Assembly: GCF_000430025.1 (NCBI RefSeq)
Contig: NZ_KE387020.1
Coordinates: 1-64,000 of the forward strand
Source: Flavobacterium suncheonense GH29-5 = DSM 17707
GTDB lineage: Bacteria > Bacteroidota > Bacteroidia > Flavobacteriales > Flavobacteriaceae
Reading direction: 5' to 3'
DNA length: 64,000 nucleotides
Under the pieces are notes generated by a model. That model was given only the letters and a program-made list of their open reading frames with translations. It was not told the DNA's origin and did no database searches. Below are positions 55,261 to 64,000 of this stretch, one piece after another (within the stretch, counting starts at the first letter, position 1; each line of letters opens with the position of its first letter). The translations under genes and the position numbers were made by a program.

Positions 55261-57147
55261 ATGTTAGAAGAAAAGAATGATAACCTGCCTCAGGCAGACG
55301 GACAGGAAGAAATTATCCAGGAAGAAACTGTTCAGGACGAAAATCAGTCGGCTGTAGAAGCGATTGAAAACTCGAATGCGGAAGAAAGTGAAGACGACTC
55401 CATAGGAGAAGCGCACAATATTCCGATGAAAAATTACGAAGCTATGTCGATGGACGAGCTTACGGACGAACTGAACCGCCTGGTTTCTCAGGAAAAAGCC
55501 ATGGCCATTCGCAATCACGTGGAAGAAATCCGCAAGGAATTCATGGCAAAATACCATCATTTTATTGATGAAAAGCGCGACGAATACAGTCATGAAAACA
55601 ACGGCGACACCACCGGTTTTGACTATCATTTTCCGCTGAAAAACAAATTCGATTCCATTTACAACGAATACAGAGATCATAAAAACCAATATTTCAAACA
55701 GCTTCAAAACAACTTAAACGCGAATTTAAAAACCCGACTTTCGCTTATTGAAGAGCTGAAAAATCTGGTGGACAACTCGGATGAAACCATTCAGGATGCT
55801 TTAAAACACGTAAACGATATCCGTGAGCGCTGGAAAAAAGCCGGTGCCATTCCGCGGGACAAGTACAACCATGTCTGGAACAATTTCCATTTTCACATTG
55901 AACGTTTTTACGATCATCTGCATTTAGACCGTGAAGCCCGCGATTTAGACTTCAAACACAATTACGAGCAAAAACAGAAAATTATTGCCCGTGTGGAAGA
56001 ACTGGTTAACGAAGCGGACGTTTCCAAGGCTTTCCGTGAATTGCAGTCGTTACATAAAATCTGGAAAGAAGAAATCGGACCGGTTTCCAAAGAACACCGC
56101 GAAGAGTTATGGAACCGTTTCAGTGAACTGACAAGACAGTTACACGACAAACGCGAAGCCTTATTTGTCAAAGCAAAAGAGTTGGAAGTTGCCAATTTGG
56201 CCAAGAAAAAAGAAATTATTGCCCAAATTGATGCCGTATCGCACGAAGAAGTAACGTCACACAGCCAATGGCAGGGGCAAATCGAGAAAATTGAAGCCTT
56301 ACGCAACGCTTTCTTCCAGGCAGGAAAAGTGCCGATTGAAGTAAACGAAGAAATCTGGGCTGCTTTTAAAGAAGCTGTCCGCAACTTTAACGCGCAGAAA
56401 AATGCGTTTTACAAAGACATCAAAAAAGACCAACAGGAAAACCTGAATAAAAAACTTGCTTTAGTGGAAAAAGCCAAATCGCTTATGAACAATGAGGATT
56501 TTAATGCCACCACGCCAATCATGAAGCAGATTCAGGAAGACTGGAAGAAAATCGGTCATGTGCCGCGAAAGTATTCTGATGCTGTCTGGAAAGATTTCAA
56601 GGAAGCCTGCAACCACTATTTTGACCGATTGCACGCGAAACGCAACGAATCCAGTGCCGAAGAAAACGAAACTTTTGAAAAGAAAAAAGGCTATCTGGAA
56701 TCCTTAAAAGAGTTTCAGTTGGTTGGTGAGCACAAAACCGATCTGGACGCCATTAAAAAGCACATCGAAACCTGGAAATCTTTCGGAAAAGTGCCGCACA
56801 ACAAACGTCATATCGAAGGAAAGTTCAACAAGATTTTAGATGCGTTGTTCGATAAATTGAGCTTGTCTAAAAAAGATGCTGAAATGGCGAAATTCTCCAA
56901 CCGTTTAGGACAATTGGCCGAAGGTGACGAACGTCAGTTGCAAAACGAGCAGTTGTTCATCATGCGTAAAATTGACGAAGTGCAGAATGAAATCTTCCAG
57001 TTGGAAAACAACATTCAGTTCATTTCCAATGCCAAAGCCGATAATCCTCTGGTTAAAGAGGTCAACAAAAGTATCGACCGTCACAAAGACGAATTAAAAT
57101 TGTGGAAAGAAAAACTGAAACAAATCAGAAGTCTGAAACAGGAATAA
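55261..57147 (+). CDS. DUF349 repeat protein
   Basis: 628 residues. A very acidic, low-complexity N-terminus of about 55 residues is followed by helical DUF349 repeats, each about 70 residues with a conserved W..G..P core: RWKKAGAIPRDKYNHVWNNF, EDWKKIGHVPRKYSDAVWKD, ETWKSFGKVPHNKRHIEGKF. A coiled-coil tail closes it. The role of the family is unknown to me. It is soluble and monocistronic, with a strong terminator. Confidence 0.9.
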   Translation: MLEEKNDNLPQADGQEEIIQEETVQDENQSAVEAIENSNAEESEDDSIGEAHNIPMKNYEAMSMDELTDELNRLVSQEKAMAIRNHVEEIRKEFMAKYHHFIDEKRDEYSHENNGDTTGFDYHFPLKNKFDSIYNEYRDHKNQYFKQLQNNLNANLKTRLSLIEELKNLVDNSDETIQDALKHVNDIRERWKKAGAIPRDKYNHVWNNFHFHIERFYDHLHLDREARDLDFKHNYEQKQKIIARVEELVNEADVSKAFRELQSLHKIWKEEIGPVSKEHREELWNRFSELTRQLHDKREALFVKAKELEVANLAKKKEIIAQIDAVSHEEVTSHSQWQGQIEKIEALRNAFFQAGKVPIEVNEEIWAAFKEAVRNFNAQKNAFYKDIKKDQQENLNKKLALVEKAKSLMNNEDFNATTPIMKQIQEDWKKIGHVPRKYSDAVWKDFKEACNHYFDRLHAKRNESSAEENETFEKKKGYLESLKEFQLVGEHKTDLDAIKKHIETWKSFGKVPHNKRHIEGKFNKILDALFDKLSLSKKDAEMAKFSNRLGQLAEGDERQLQNEQLFIMRKIDEVQNEIFQLENNIQFISNAKADNPLVKEVNKSIDRHKDELKLWKEKLKQIRSLKQE

Positions 57148-57156
57148 AAATAAAGC

Positions 57157-57192
57157 AAAGCAAAAGCCGTAATTTTAATCAAATTACGGCTT
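57157..57192 (+). terminator. Terminator after the DUF349 gene
   Basis: AAAAGCCGTAATTT (57157-57170) and AAATTACGGCTTTT (57176-57189) form a perfect 14-bp stem with a 5-nt loop, then T's. It ends 24 nt before the OsmC ATG. Confidence 0.92.
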
Positions 57193-57216
57193 TTTTATCC
57201 TTTAAATTTAGGTATC

Positions 57217-57723
57217 ATGACAGGTGAAGAATTAAAAAAAATACAAACTCCGTTAAAAGAAAAATACACCAACGACGGTGCTTCCGCTTTGATAACCTTA
57301 AAAGCAAAAGGGCGCATTGGAGAAAATGTTTCCTGTAAAATAGAAACCGGATTACAAATTTCAGAAGCAGGACTTCATCCGGCAACAGGTGGAACCGGTC
57401 TGCAATTATGCTCCGGAGATATGCTTTTAGAAGCCCTTGTAGCCTGCGCAGGTGTAACCCTAAGTGCCGTGGCAACTTCCTTAGAAATCCCATTAGAGGA
57501 ATGCATTATCAAAGCTGAAGGCGATTTGGATTTCCGGGGAACTCTGGGTATTTCAAAAGAAGTTCCGGTTGGTTTCAGACAAATACGTTTAATTTTTGAA
57601 ATCAAATCAAACGAAACCGATGAAAAGATTCAGACGCTGTTGAAACTAACAGAGCGCTATTGTGTCGTTTATCAAACCCTGATTAATGCAACTCCGGTGG
57701 ACGCTAAAATTATCAATTTATAA
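57217..57723 (+). CDS. OsmC-family peroxiredoxin-like protein
   Basis: 168 residues. OsmC/Ohr fold with the two redox cysteines in LLEALVACAGVTLSAVA (near 75) and LTERYCVVYQTL (near 148). These proteins reduce organic hydroperoxides with thiols. The gene sits between the DUF349 terminator and a convergent unknown gene that begins 3 nt beyond. Confidence 0.88.
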   Translation: MTGEELKKIQTPLKEKYTNDGASALITLKAKGRIGENVSCKIETGLQISEAGLHPATGGTGLQLCSGDMLLEALVACAGVTLSAVATSLEIPLEECIIKAEGDLDFRGTLGISKEVPVGFRQIRLIFEIKSNETDEKIQTLLKLTERYCVVYQTLINATPVDAKIINL

Positions 57724-57726
57724 ACG

Positions 57727-58863
57727 TTACTTTCTCGTATAATCAAAAATAGCCGGAAATGTTCTCGTAGTAATTGCGGGTTCCGACACGATTTTCTTTT
57801 CGTATTTCGGCATAATCTGCACATCGGTATACGTTTCTGTTTTGTATTTTTTATGCTCTACAATGGCCGATATTTTCACGTTTACGTCAATAGCCTGCAC
57901 ATAGTTATCATTTTTCAGCATCACGAAATACTTGCCCTGCAACAAATTGGGCTCGGTAAATCGTTTGTAAGCGGCTATGCCTTTTCCAAAATCATAAGAC
58001 TTCACAGGTTTACTTTCTAAAAAAAGCTTCTTGTTTTCTTCGTTTACCAAAGCGTATTCCACATCTTCCCCATTTGACGGCAACGCCAAATTGGTTATGG
58101 CTCCGGCAGCAATTCCTCCCAACGGTGTGGTAAAATAAGATGCCACGCCCTGCACCGCACCCACAATCATTTTGCGGTTTTGATTCCAGTATTCGTTGCT
58201 TTCTTTACCAACACCAATCCAATATGCCCAAGCGATTACTTTCTTGGTTTCGGCTTCGGAGATTTCATTCTTCGGCAAAGTGAAAAATACGCTCGTTGTA
58301 CTGGAATCGAAAGTGGTTTTGGCATTCACGCGTTGGCTTTTATCCAACACCATTTCTTCGTATTTCTTTTCGTAATAGGCCACTTTTCGGGTTTTCTGTA
58401 CTTTCAGCGTGTCATAACCCACTACAACCTCTTTCGTTGCGGAATTCCAAACGGTGTCCTGTTCTGTTACCCATTTTACCGAAGTATTGAAAGCAGACAG
58501 GTTTTCACTTGCCGGGATACGCTGAATCAGCAAATTCCCTGTTAACGGTTCGTCATGGTCATTTTTGAACTGAAATTTATAAACCGATTTATGAGACACA
58601 TCAATTGCTTCTTTCTTCACTCTCTTAACGTCCAGAACCTTGAATCTGGTTACATCCGGAAATTCCGAAACCGAAACTTCGCTGATTTTCTTTCCGTTTT
58701 CTTCTGTGAAAGTGAATACGATTTTATCACCTTCGTTAAATCCAAACAACAATTCTTCAGTAGTATTTGGCTTTATTCTTAAAGTTTGCTCGGTTACTTT
58801 AACGGTTTTTTGGGCAATGATACTGTTTGCAAATAGCAGGAACAGTAGTATGAATTGTTTCAT
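57727..58863 (-). CDS. Secreted protein of unknown function
   Basis: 378 residues with a signal peptide (MKQFILLFLLFANSIIAQ). Beta-rich first half: NEGDKIVFTFTEENG suggests a GOLD-like or carbohydrate-binding sandwich. A short Gly/Ala hydrophobic stretch lies near 238-260 (ASYFTTPLGGIAAGAITNLA), followed by a second beta region. I recognise no family. It follows the monooxygenase-like gene by 10 nt and so is last in the mazG operon. Confidence 0.75.
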   Translation of the reverse strand: MKQFILLFLLFANSIIAQKTVKVTEQTLRIKPNTTEELLFGFNEGDKIVFTFTEENGKKISEVSVSEFPDVTRFKVLDVKRVKKEAIDVSHKSVYKFQFKNDHDEPLTGNLLIQRIPASENLSAFNTSVKWVTEQDTVWNSATKEVVVGYDTLKVQKTRKVAYYEKKYEEMVLDKSQRVNAKTTFDSSTTSVFFTLPKNEISEAETKKVIAWAYWIGVGKESNEYWNQNRKMIVGAVQGVASYFTTPLGGIAAGAITNLALPSNGEDVEYALVNEENKKLFLESKPVKSYDFGKGIAAYKRFTEPNLLQGKYFVMLKNDNYVQAIDVNVKISAIVEHKKYKTETYTDVQIMPKYEKKIVSEPAITTRTFPAIFDYTRK

Positions 58864-58873
58864 TCTTATTTAA

Positions 58874-59191
58874 TTATTTCGTAAAATCATAATCGCGTTC
58901 CACTTTAGCGATGCGCACTTTGAACGCTTTGTACCAATCACTTCGGCCGGTTTCGCGGGCAATCGTGTGTTCCGCATTCATTTTCCAGTTTTTGATGGCT
59001 TCCAAATCCTGCCAATAGGAAACGGTTATCCCGATGTCATTCCGGGCCGATTCAACGCCTAAAAAACCGGGTTGTCCGGCAGCTAATTCCACCATTCTTT
59101 CTGCGGTTTGCGAATATCCGGCTTCCACTTCCGTTCTTACAGATGTAAAAATCACGGCATAGTAAGGCGTTTCCGGTGTTTTAGCTATCAT
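58874..59191 (-). CDS. Antibiotic biosynthesis monooxygenase (ABM) domain protein
   Basis: 105 residues of ferredoxin-like ABM fold: YYAVIFTSVRTE, AAGQPGFLGVESARNDIGIT, VSYWQDLEAIKNWKMNAEH. These small dimeric proteins include haem- or quinone-modifying enzymes, but most are uncharacterised. 23 nt after mazG on the same strand. Confidence 0.88.
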   Translation of the reverse strand: MIAKTPETPYYAVIFTSVRTEVEAGYSQTAERMVELAAGQPGFLGVESARNDIGITVSYWQDLEAIKNWKMNAEHTIARETGRSDWYKAFKVRIAKVERDYDFTK

Positions 59192-59214
59192 ACTTATCCC
59201 TTTTTACTTATCCC

Positions 59215-59988
59215 TTACAACTTCTTCGCTTCTTCCCAAAACACATCCATTTCCGCTAAAGTCATGTCCGACAACGGTTTTCCGATTTCATTCGCCTTGC
59301 TTTCCAGATACATGAATCGTTTCATAAACTTCTTGTTGGTGCGTTCCAGAGCGTCTTCCGGATTCACCTTCAAAAACCGTGCATAATTAATCATCGAGAA
59401 CAAAACATCGCCAAATTCGGCTTCTATTTTATCCTGATTGGCGGTTGCTACTTCGTGTTGCAGTTCGGACAGTTCTTCCTGTACTTTTTCCCAAACCTGA
59501 TGCGGTTCTTCCCAGTCGAAACCCACGCCTTTCACTTTGTCCTGAATGCGGCTTGCCTTTACCATGGCCGGCAAACTCTTCGGCACGCCTTCCAGAACGG
59601 ATTTTTTGCCTTCCTTCAGCTTTAGTTTCTCCCAGTTTTGTTTCACTTCTTCTTCATTTGCCACTACTACATCGCCGTAAATGTGCGGATGACGGTCAAT
59701 CAGCTTGTCGCAGATCGAATTCGCCACATCGGCTATATCAAATGCCTTTTTCTCGCTTCCGATTTTGGAATAAAAAACGATATGCAGCAACACATCGCCT
59801 AACTCTTTTTTGATTTCGTCTAAATCGTTGTCCAGAATCGCATCGCCCAATTCGTACACTTCCTCGATGGTTAAATGGCGTAAACTTTCCAGGGTTTGTT
59901 TTTTATCCCACGGACATTTTTCGCGCAAATCGTCCATGATGTCGAGCAGGCGGCTGAATGCGTCTAATTGTTGCTGGCGTGTGTTCAT
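59215..59988 (-). CDS. mazG: Nucleoside triphosphate pyrophosphohydrolase MazG
   Basis: 257 residues from the ATG at 59988 (MNTRQQQLDAFSRLLDIMDD); a longer frame to 60081 runs through the upstream terminator and is unlikely. Tandem MazG domains: REKCPWDKKQTLESLR, EEVYELGDAI and KKELGDVLLHIVFYSKI give the first metal-binding EExxE/ExxD site, and EAEFGDVLFSMINYARFL the second. Hydrolyses (d)NTPs to NMPs, possibly limiting aberrant nucleotides or alarmone levels. Confidence 0.93.
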   Translation of the reverse strand: MNTRQQQLDAFSRLLDIMDDLREKCPWDKKQTLESLRHLTIEEVYELGDAILDNDLDEIKKELGDVLLHIVFYSKIGSEKKAFDIADVANSICDKLIDRHPHIYGDVVVANEEEVKQNWEKLKLKEGKKSVLEGVPKSLPAMVKASRIQDKVKGVGFDWEEPHQVWEKVQEELSELQHEVATANQDKIEAEFGDVLFSMINYARFLKVNPEDALERTNKKFMKRFMYLESKANEIGKPLSDMTLAEMDVFWEEAKKL

Positions 59989-60015
59989 AGTTTCAGAATT
60001 TGTGTAAAAATAAGA

Positions 60016-60037
60016 AATCCCGCCCGAAGGCAGGATT
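60016..60037 (-). terminator. UUCG-loop terminator after the DUF5606 gene
   Basis: A 9-bp stem with one G-U pair around a 4-nt loop (TTCG on the minus strand), then TTCTTATTTTT. It lies between DUF5606 and mazG. Confidence 0.75.
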
Positions 60038-60061
60038 ATATTCGAGTTTCTTTTAAAAGAA

Positions 60062-60484
60062 TTACTCTTCTGTATTTTCAACTTCAGCAGCAGCCGGAGC
60101 GTCTTTGGAAACCATTCCTTTTGCCTGAAGCATGTTGTACCAGTTTAATACTTTTTTGATATCGGAAGCATAAACTCTGTCCTGGTCATAATCCGGCAAC
60201 ACTTCAGCAAAATACGCTTCTAACTTAGCGTTATCTTCTTTGTGAGAAATAGCAGGACCGTTGTTTTCTTTTTCGGCAATTCTTCTGAAAACTTCAGACA
60301 AACGTACTTCACCACTGTTGGTATAAATGGAAATTTCAGATAACAAACTCACGTTACTTCTCATACCTACGGTGATTTTCTTACCGTCAATCAAAGATTC
60401 CGCAACGAAACCGGTTCTGGTTTGTAATTTTAAATCGTATAATCCCGGTTTACCTGAAATCGCTAATATTCTTTCTATGCTCAT
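60062..60484 (-). CDS. DUF5606 domain protein
   Basis: 140 residues. An N-terminal SH3/Tudor-like barrel (ILAISGKPGLYDLKLQTRTG) is followed by a helical part (LPDYDQDRVYASDIKKVLNW) and an acidic tail. A small soluble flavobacterial family next to def; no function is known to me. The position between def and mazG recurs, so it may belong to translation or nucleotide quality control. Confidence 0.85.
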   Translation of the reverse strand: MSIERILAISGKPGLYDLKLQTRTGFVAESLIDGKKITVGMRSNVSLLSEISIYTNSGEVRLSEVFRRIAEKENNGPAISHKEDNAKLEAYFAEVLPDYDQDRVYASDIKKVLNWYNMLQAKGMVSKDAPAAAEVENTEE

Positions 60485-60507
60485 TGTGTGTATTTTTTAA
60501 AAGGTAG

Positions 60508-60537
60508 CAAATATCTAATCTTTCCCTTGAAAAACAA
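60508..60537 (-). promoter_or_regulatory. Candidate promoter for the DUF5606 gene
   Basis: On the minus strand TTG (60537-60535), a 19-nt spacer, then GATATTTG (60515-60508, 7 of 8), 24 nt before the start at 60484. Confidence 0.5.
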
Positions 60538-60540
60538 AAA

Positions 60541-61128
60541 TTATCGGCCTTTTTTGGCGGCAAATTTCATTTTATAATCCGGACGGGCTTTCCCTTCCAT
60601 GATGTTTTGCAATTTCTTGGAGATTAAACGTTTTTTCAGCGAAGATATTCTGTCGGTAAACAAAATGCCTTCGATATGATCGTATTCGTGCTGTATCACT
60701 CTGGCAATCAAGCCATCATACACTTCGGTATGTTTGTTGAAATCCTCATCGTAATATTCAATGGTGATTTGCTCATGACGGAACACATCTTCACGCACAT
60801 CCGGAATGCTCAGACAGCCTTCGTTGAAACCCCACTCTTCGCCTTCTTCTTTTAAAATTTTAGCGTTAATAAACGTTTTCTTAAACGTTTTTAATTGTTC
60901 GGCCTCTTCTTTCGACAAATCGTCGCTATCACTGAACGGTTCACAATCGACAATAAAAAGACGAATGGCCAAGCCTACCTGTGGAGCTGCCAAGCCTACA
61001 CCATGCGCATGATACATGGTTTCATACATGTCGGCAATCACTTGTTTAAGGTTCGGATAATCTTTGGAAACTTCTTCCCCAACCTTACGCAATACCGGAT
61101 CGCCATATCCTATAATCGGTAAAATCAT
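60541..61128 (-). CDS. def: Peptide deformylase
   Basis: Removes the formyl group from nascent N-terminal Met. 195 residues from the ATG at 61128 (MILPIIGYGDPVLRKV); a longer frame to 61167 crosses the likely promoter and is rejected. Metal-site motifs: GVGLAAPQVG (motif 1), EGCLSIPDV (motif 2, Cys ligand) and QHEYDHIEG (motif 3, two His ligands and the catalytic Glu). Confidence 0.96.
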   Translation of the reverse strand: MILPIIGYGDPVLRKVGEEVSKDYPNLKQVIADMYETMYHAHGVGLAAPQVGLAIRLFIVDCEPFSDSDDLSKEEAEQLKTFKKTFINAKILKEEGEEWGFNEGCLSIPDVREDVFRHEQITIEYYDEDFNKHTEVYDGLIARVIQHEYDHIEGILFTDRISSLKKRLISKKLQNIMEGKARPDYKMKFAAKKGR

Positions 61129-61147
61129 TTTGTACTTAATTATGCCG

Positions 61148-61155
61148 CAAAAGTA
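61148..61155 (-). promoter_or_regulatory. Candidate -7 box for def
   Basis: On the minus strand TACTTTTG, an exact TAnnTTTG, 19 nt before the start at 61128. No TTG at a standard distance. Confidence 0.5.
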
Positions 61156-61239
61156 ATCAAAAAACAAACAAATAGACAGCCTTTCAACGGTTTTGACTTT
61201 TTTTAAACATAATATGTGAAATGATTCTTAAATTTATAG

Positions 61240-61267
61240 TTGCTTTTCTTACAAGCCCCTACCTTTG
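61240..61267 (+). promoter_or_regulatory. Promoter of the FUSC-family gene
   Basis: TTG at 61240-61242, a 17-nt spacer, then an exact TACCTTTG at 61260-61267, 13 nt before the ATG at 61281. It lies inside the longer reading from 61221, which supports the later start. Confidence 0.7.
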
Positions 61268-61280
61268 CAGCCGTAAATTT

Positions 61281-63494
61281 ATGTTGTACAAAATCAGAAA
61301 ATACACGGATAACACCAATTTTGCCAATGCTTTTAAAGCTACTTTTTCCTGTGTTTTGCCGTTACTTATTTTAGCACAGCTTGGTTATTTCCAGGAAGGT
61401 TTTGTGGTGGCTCTGGGAGCTTTACTTACCTTTCCGAGCGATGTTCCGGGCAACTTGAATCACAAAATTAAAGGGATACTGATTGCCGTTTTTTTAATCA
61501 CAGGAACGAATCTTTTATTAGGGCTTATTCAGAATTTCACTTTTATCGTTTATCCGGTTTTACTGCTGCTGGTTTTCTTTTTCTCGATGCTTTCCGTTTA
61601 CGGACACCGGGCCAATATGATTTCGTTTGTCTGCCTGATTTCGGTTACGCTGGTGTTCAGCCATTCGTATACCGGAATTGAACTTTTGAAACATTGCGGT
61701 TACATCCTAACCGGCGGATTGTTTTACCTCTTTGTTTCGCTGTTGTTTTACTTTTTACGACCCCATCGTTACATCGATTTGCAATTGGCCGATTGTTTAC
61801 GACTGACTTCCAAATACTTAAAACTTCGAGGCGATTTATGGAATATCGATGCCGATCGCGCCAAAATAACCGAAAAGCAACTCGAACTTCAGGTGGAAAT
61901 CAATGCCATTCACGAGAACATTCGGGAATATCTTATCCGGAATGCCGTCAACTCCAACAATTCCAATCAGAACAGACGGAAACTGATTGTGTTTACCAAT
62001 TTAGTGGAAATTCTCGAAATCGCGCTGTCGTTTGCCTTCAACCATGAAAACCTTCACCGGAAATTCGACCAACATCCCGATGTCCTGAAAACCTATCAGC
62101 ATCTGGCGTACACGATCGCTTCAACGCTTAAAAAATTATCCCTGAGTCTGGAAACCGACACGGAATATGTTCCTAACAACGTTTTATTCGACGCGCTGGA
62201 AAATCTTGAAAAAGTGATTCGGCAGTATCAGGAGAAAACCGGTAAAAATCAGGAAGCGGAAGGCGTTTTGATGCTCAAAAACATGCAGCACTACGCGCAA
62301 AAACAAATCGAAAAAATAAAAGTAATCGAACAGGCACTGACCGGCTCAATGAATCCCGAAGTGCTGAAACGCAAAAACAAAGAAATCGAAAAATTCCTGA
62401 CACCGCAAAATTACCGCATCGGCACCTTGCTGGAAAACCTCAGCTTTTCGTCTACCACTTTCAGACATTCGCTGCGCTTGTCGATTACGATTTTGATTGG
62501 GTTTATCATTGGGAAACTGCTTCCGTTTCAAAACGGTTACTGGATTTTACTGACGATTGTGGTGATTATGCGGCCGGGTTACGGTCTTACCAAACAACGT
62601 TCTTTCGAGCGTATCTACGGAACACTTTTAGGCGGAGCGATTGCCTTCGGAGTGATGTATTTCACACAGAATCATTACGTTTTGGGGATATTATCTGTCG
62701 TTGCCATGATTTTGGGATACGCTTATTCACAAACCAACTACAAAGTCGGAGCGACCTTTGTGACCGTTTACGTGATTTTTATTTACGGAATGCTTACGCC
62801 GAATGTGCTGGAAGTAATCCAATATCGGGTGATTGATACTGTTTTGGGTGCCGCTCTGGCCTTTTTGGCGAATTACTTTTTATGGCCTTCGTGGGAATTT
62901 CTCAACCTCAACAAATACCTTGAAAAATCCATAGCTGCCAACCGGGATTACGTGAAGGAAATTACGGTTTATTACAATAAAAAAGGCGAAGTGACCACCG
63001 CTTACAAACTGGCGCGAAAACAGGCTTTTATTGAAATCGGGAATTTGATGGCTTCGTTTCAGCGCATGAAGCAGGAACCGAAATCGAAACAAAAAAACAT
63101 GGCGGAAGTGTACAAACTGGTCGTGCTCAACCATACGTTGCTTTCCTCGGCGGCTTCTTTAGGCACTTATGTCCAGTCGCACAAAACCACAAAAGCTTCG
63201 GAAGCGTTTAATATTGTGGCCAATTCCGTGGTTCGGAATCTTAATCTGGTGATTCAGTCGCTTAACAGTAAACACCATTTTTCTTTATCCGAAGACGAAA
63301 AAGAACGTCTGGATTTAAGTTTCACCGAGCTGAAAAACATCCGCGCCAGCGAGCTGAAAAACGACGGATTGGAAGACGATGATTTCCGTCAGAAAATGGA
63401 AGAAGCCCAACTCGTAATTGATCAGCTGATCTGGCTCATCAATTTATCGGAAAACCTGCTGAAAGTTTCCAAAACACTACAGAAAGAAGCATAA
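61281..63494 (+). CDS. FUSC-family (YccS/YhfK-like) membrane protein
   Basis: 737 residues from the ATG at 61281 (MLYKIRKYTDNTNFANAF). Two half-modules, each of about five or six membrane helices followed by a cytoplasmic helical domain. The first helices lie near 25-185. The second set starts near 395 with LRLSITILIGFIIGKLL, then YWILLTIVVIMRPGYGLTKQ, the FUSC signature. Relatives such as AaeB export aromatic acids, but no substrate can be given here. Confidence 0.9.
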   Translation: MLYKIRKYTDNTNFANAFKATFSCVLPLLILAQLGYFQEGFVVALGALLTFPSDVPGNLNHKIKGILIAVFLITGTNLLLGLIQNFTFIVYPVLLLLVFFFSMLSVYGHRANMISFVCLISVTLVFSHSYTGIELLKHCGYILTGGLFYLFVSLLFYFLRPHRYIDLQLADCLRLTSKYLKLRGDLWNIDADRAKITEKQLELQVEINAIHENIREYLIRNAVNSNNSNQNRRKLIVFTNLVEILEIALSFAFNHENLHRKFDQHPDVLKTYQHLAYTIASTLKKLSLSLETDTEYVPNNVLFDALENLEKVIRQYQEKTGKNQEAEGVLMLKNMQHYAQKQIEKIKVIEQALTGSMNPEVLKRKNKEIEKFLTPQNYRIGTLLENLSFSSTTFRHSLRLSITILIGFIIGKLLPFQNGYWILLTIVVIMRPGYGLTKQRSFERIYGTLLGGAIAFGVMYFTQNHYVLGILSVVAMILGYAYSQTNYKVGATFVTVYVIFIYGMLTPNVLEVIQYRVIDTVLGAALAFLANYFLWPSWEFLNLNKYLEKSIAANRDYVKEITVYYNKKGEVTTAYKLARKQAFIEIGNLMASFQRMKQEPKSKQKNMAEVYKLVVLNHTLLSSAASLGTYVQSHKTTKASEAFNIVANSVVRNLNLVIQSLNSKHHFSLSEDEKERLDLSFTELKNIRASELKNDGLEDDDFRQKMEEAQLVIDQLIWLINLSENLLKVSKTLQKEA

Positions 63495-63496
63495 AA

Positions 63497-63521
63497 AAAA
63501 GCACCAAATATGATGCGTTTT
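63497..63521. terminator. Weak bidirectional terminator between the FUSC gene and mqo
   Basis: AAAAGCA and TGCGTTTT flank a loop with two more possible pairs; A's and T's sit on both sides. Convergent genes end 2 and 24 nt away. Confidence 0.4.
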
Positions 63522-63545
63522 CTATCTATTGCAATATGGTTTTGT

Positions 63546-64000
63546 TTATACGGTCGCTACGTCGCGCAGTTTTAAAACGGTTCCTGTTCTGTATCGGATT
63601 TCGTCGGCTAATTGCGGATTGGCGTTTAACGATTGTCCGTACGACGGAATCATTTCTTTCAGTTTTGCCTGCCATTCCGGAGTGGCCAATTCGTCTTTAA
63701 AACAACGGCTTAGCAAATCCAACATGATGGAAACCGCTGTAGACGCGCCCGGAGAAGCTCCTAAAAGCACTGCTAACGAACCGTCGGCACAGTTTACCAC
63801 TTCGGTTCCGAATTCCAAAACGCCTTTTCCGTTTTTGTCTTTTTTGATGACCTGAACGCGTTGTCCGGCATTTTCCAGTGTCCAGTCTTCCGGTTTGGCG
63901 TCCGGTAAATATTCTCTTAACGCTTTCATTCGGTCTTCCGACGATTGGAAAACCTGCTCAATCAGATATTTGGTAAGCGGAATATTGTTGATTCCGGCAG
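63546..64000 (-). CDS. mqo: Malate:quinone oxidoreductase (5' end missing)
   Basis: The last 151 codons of the gene; the N-terminal part lies outside the window. The visible part begins AGINNIPLTKYLIEQVFQSS, continues with LPDAKPEDW, GQRVQVIKKD and GSLAVLLGASPGASTAVSIM, and ends with RTGTVLKLRDVATV, all typical of the Mqo C-terminal region with its FAD-contact loop. It oxidises malate to oxaloacetate at the membrane, passing electrons to quinone, in parallel with the NAD-linked Mdh. Confidence 0.93.
   Translation of the reverse strand, partial: AGINNIPLTKYLIEQVFQSSEDRMKALREYLPDAKPEDWTLENAGQRVQVIKKDKNGKGVLEFGTEVVNCADGSLAVLLGASPGASTAVSIMLDLLSRCFKDELATPEWQAKLKEMIPSYGQSLNANPQLADEIRYRTGTVLKLRDVATV

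Overview
The window is AT-rich chromosomal DNA from a member of Bacteroidota, most likely Flavobacteriaceae and close to Flavobacterium. Four things support this. Promoters fit the Bacteroidetes TTG / TAnnTTTG pattern instead of -35/-10 boxes, and almost no gene has a Shine-Dalgarno sequence. SecD and SecF form one fused polypeptide. There is a large CUB/PKD/SprB-like surface protein and a secreted protein with the type B gliding-motility C-terminal signal of the type IX secretion system (T9SS). Lineage-typical families are also present (DUF6588, DUF5606, DUF349, a plug-less outer-membrane barrel with a TPR partner).

Layout. 1-3068 (minus): a small secreted protein followed by a giant surface protein that runs off the left edge. 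3534-7058 (plus): folE, cysS, yidD, lgt. 7379-18639 (minus): secDF, mdh, gyrB with a DUF6588 gene, asnB, an exported amidohydrolase and a Gre-factor-like protein. 18702-23547 (minus): the TPR protein and outer-membrane barrel pair. 23777-32830: ftsE coupled to a mixed-strand surface-polysaccharide locus. That locus holds two GT2 and two GT4 glycosyltransferases, an FdtA-like ketoisomerase, a Wzx-type flippase, a hexapeptide acyltransferase, a DegT aminotransferase and a GNAT/FemAB-like transferase. It looks able to make a dTDP-3-amino-3,6-dideoxyhexose and put it on a lipid-linked glycan. 32947-34725: the T9SS cargo protein. 34726-42303: RDD and TRIC genes divergent from a six-gene SpoIIM / membrane protein / DUF4129 / DUF4350 / MoxR / DUF58 operon. 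42336-57723 (plus): an rRNA/tRNA methyltransferase, a serine hydrolase, the (p)ppGpp synthetase/hydrolase, an orphan secreted protein, a Fur-family regulator, purA, an OstA-like protein, a class III aminotransferase, a TPR protein, aroE, a DUF349 protein and an OsmC protein. 57727-61128 (minus): def, DUF5606, mazG, a monooxygenase-like gene and an unknown secreted protein. 61281-63494 (plus): a FUSC-family membrane protein. 63546-64000 (minus): the 3' end of mqo.

Most of the window is conserved housekeeping sequence. The less expected items are two diverged copies of one intergenic repeat element (7197-7300 and 16406-16480), a 14-unit array of an 8-bp repeat (44691-44802), a 7-bp repeat that forms the end of a coding region (51418-51459), an orphan secreted gene between spoT and fur, and the multi-domain surface protein at the left edge. 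I found no tRNA, rRNA, CRISPR array, intact insertion sequence or prophage. I see no clearly undescribed defence or mobile system.
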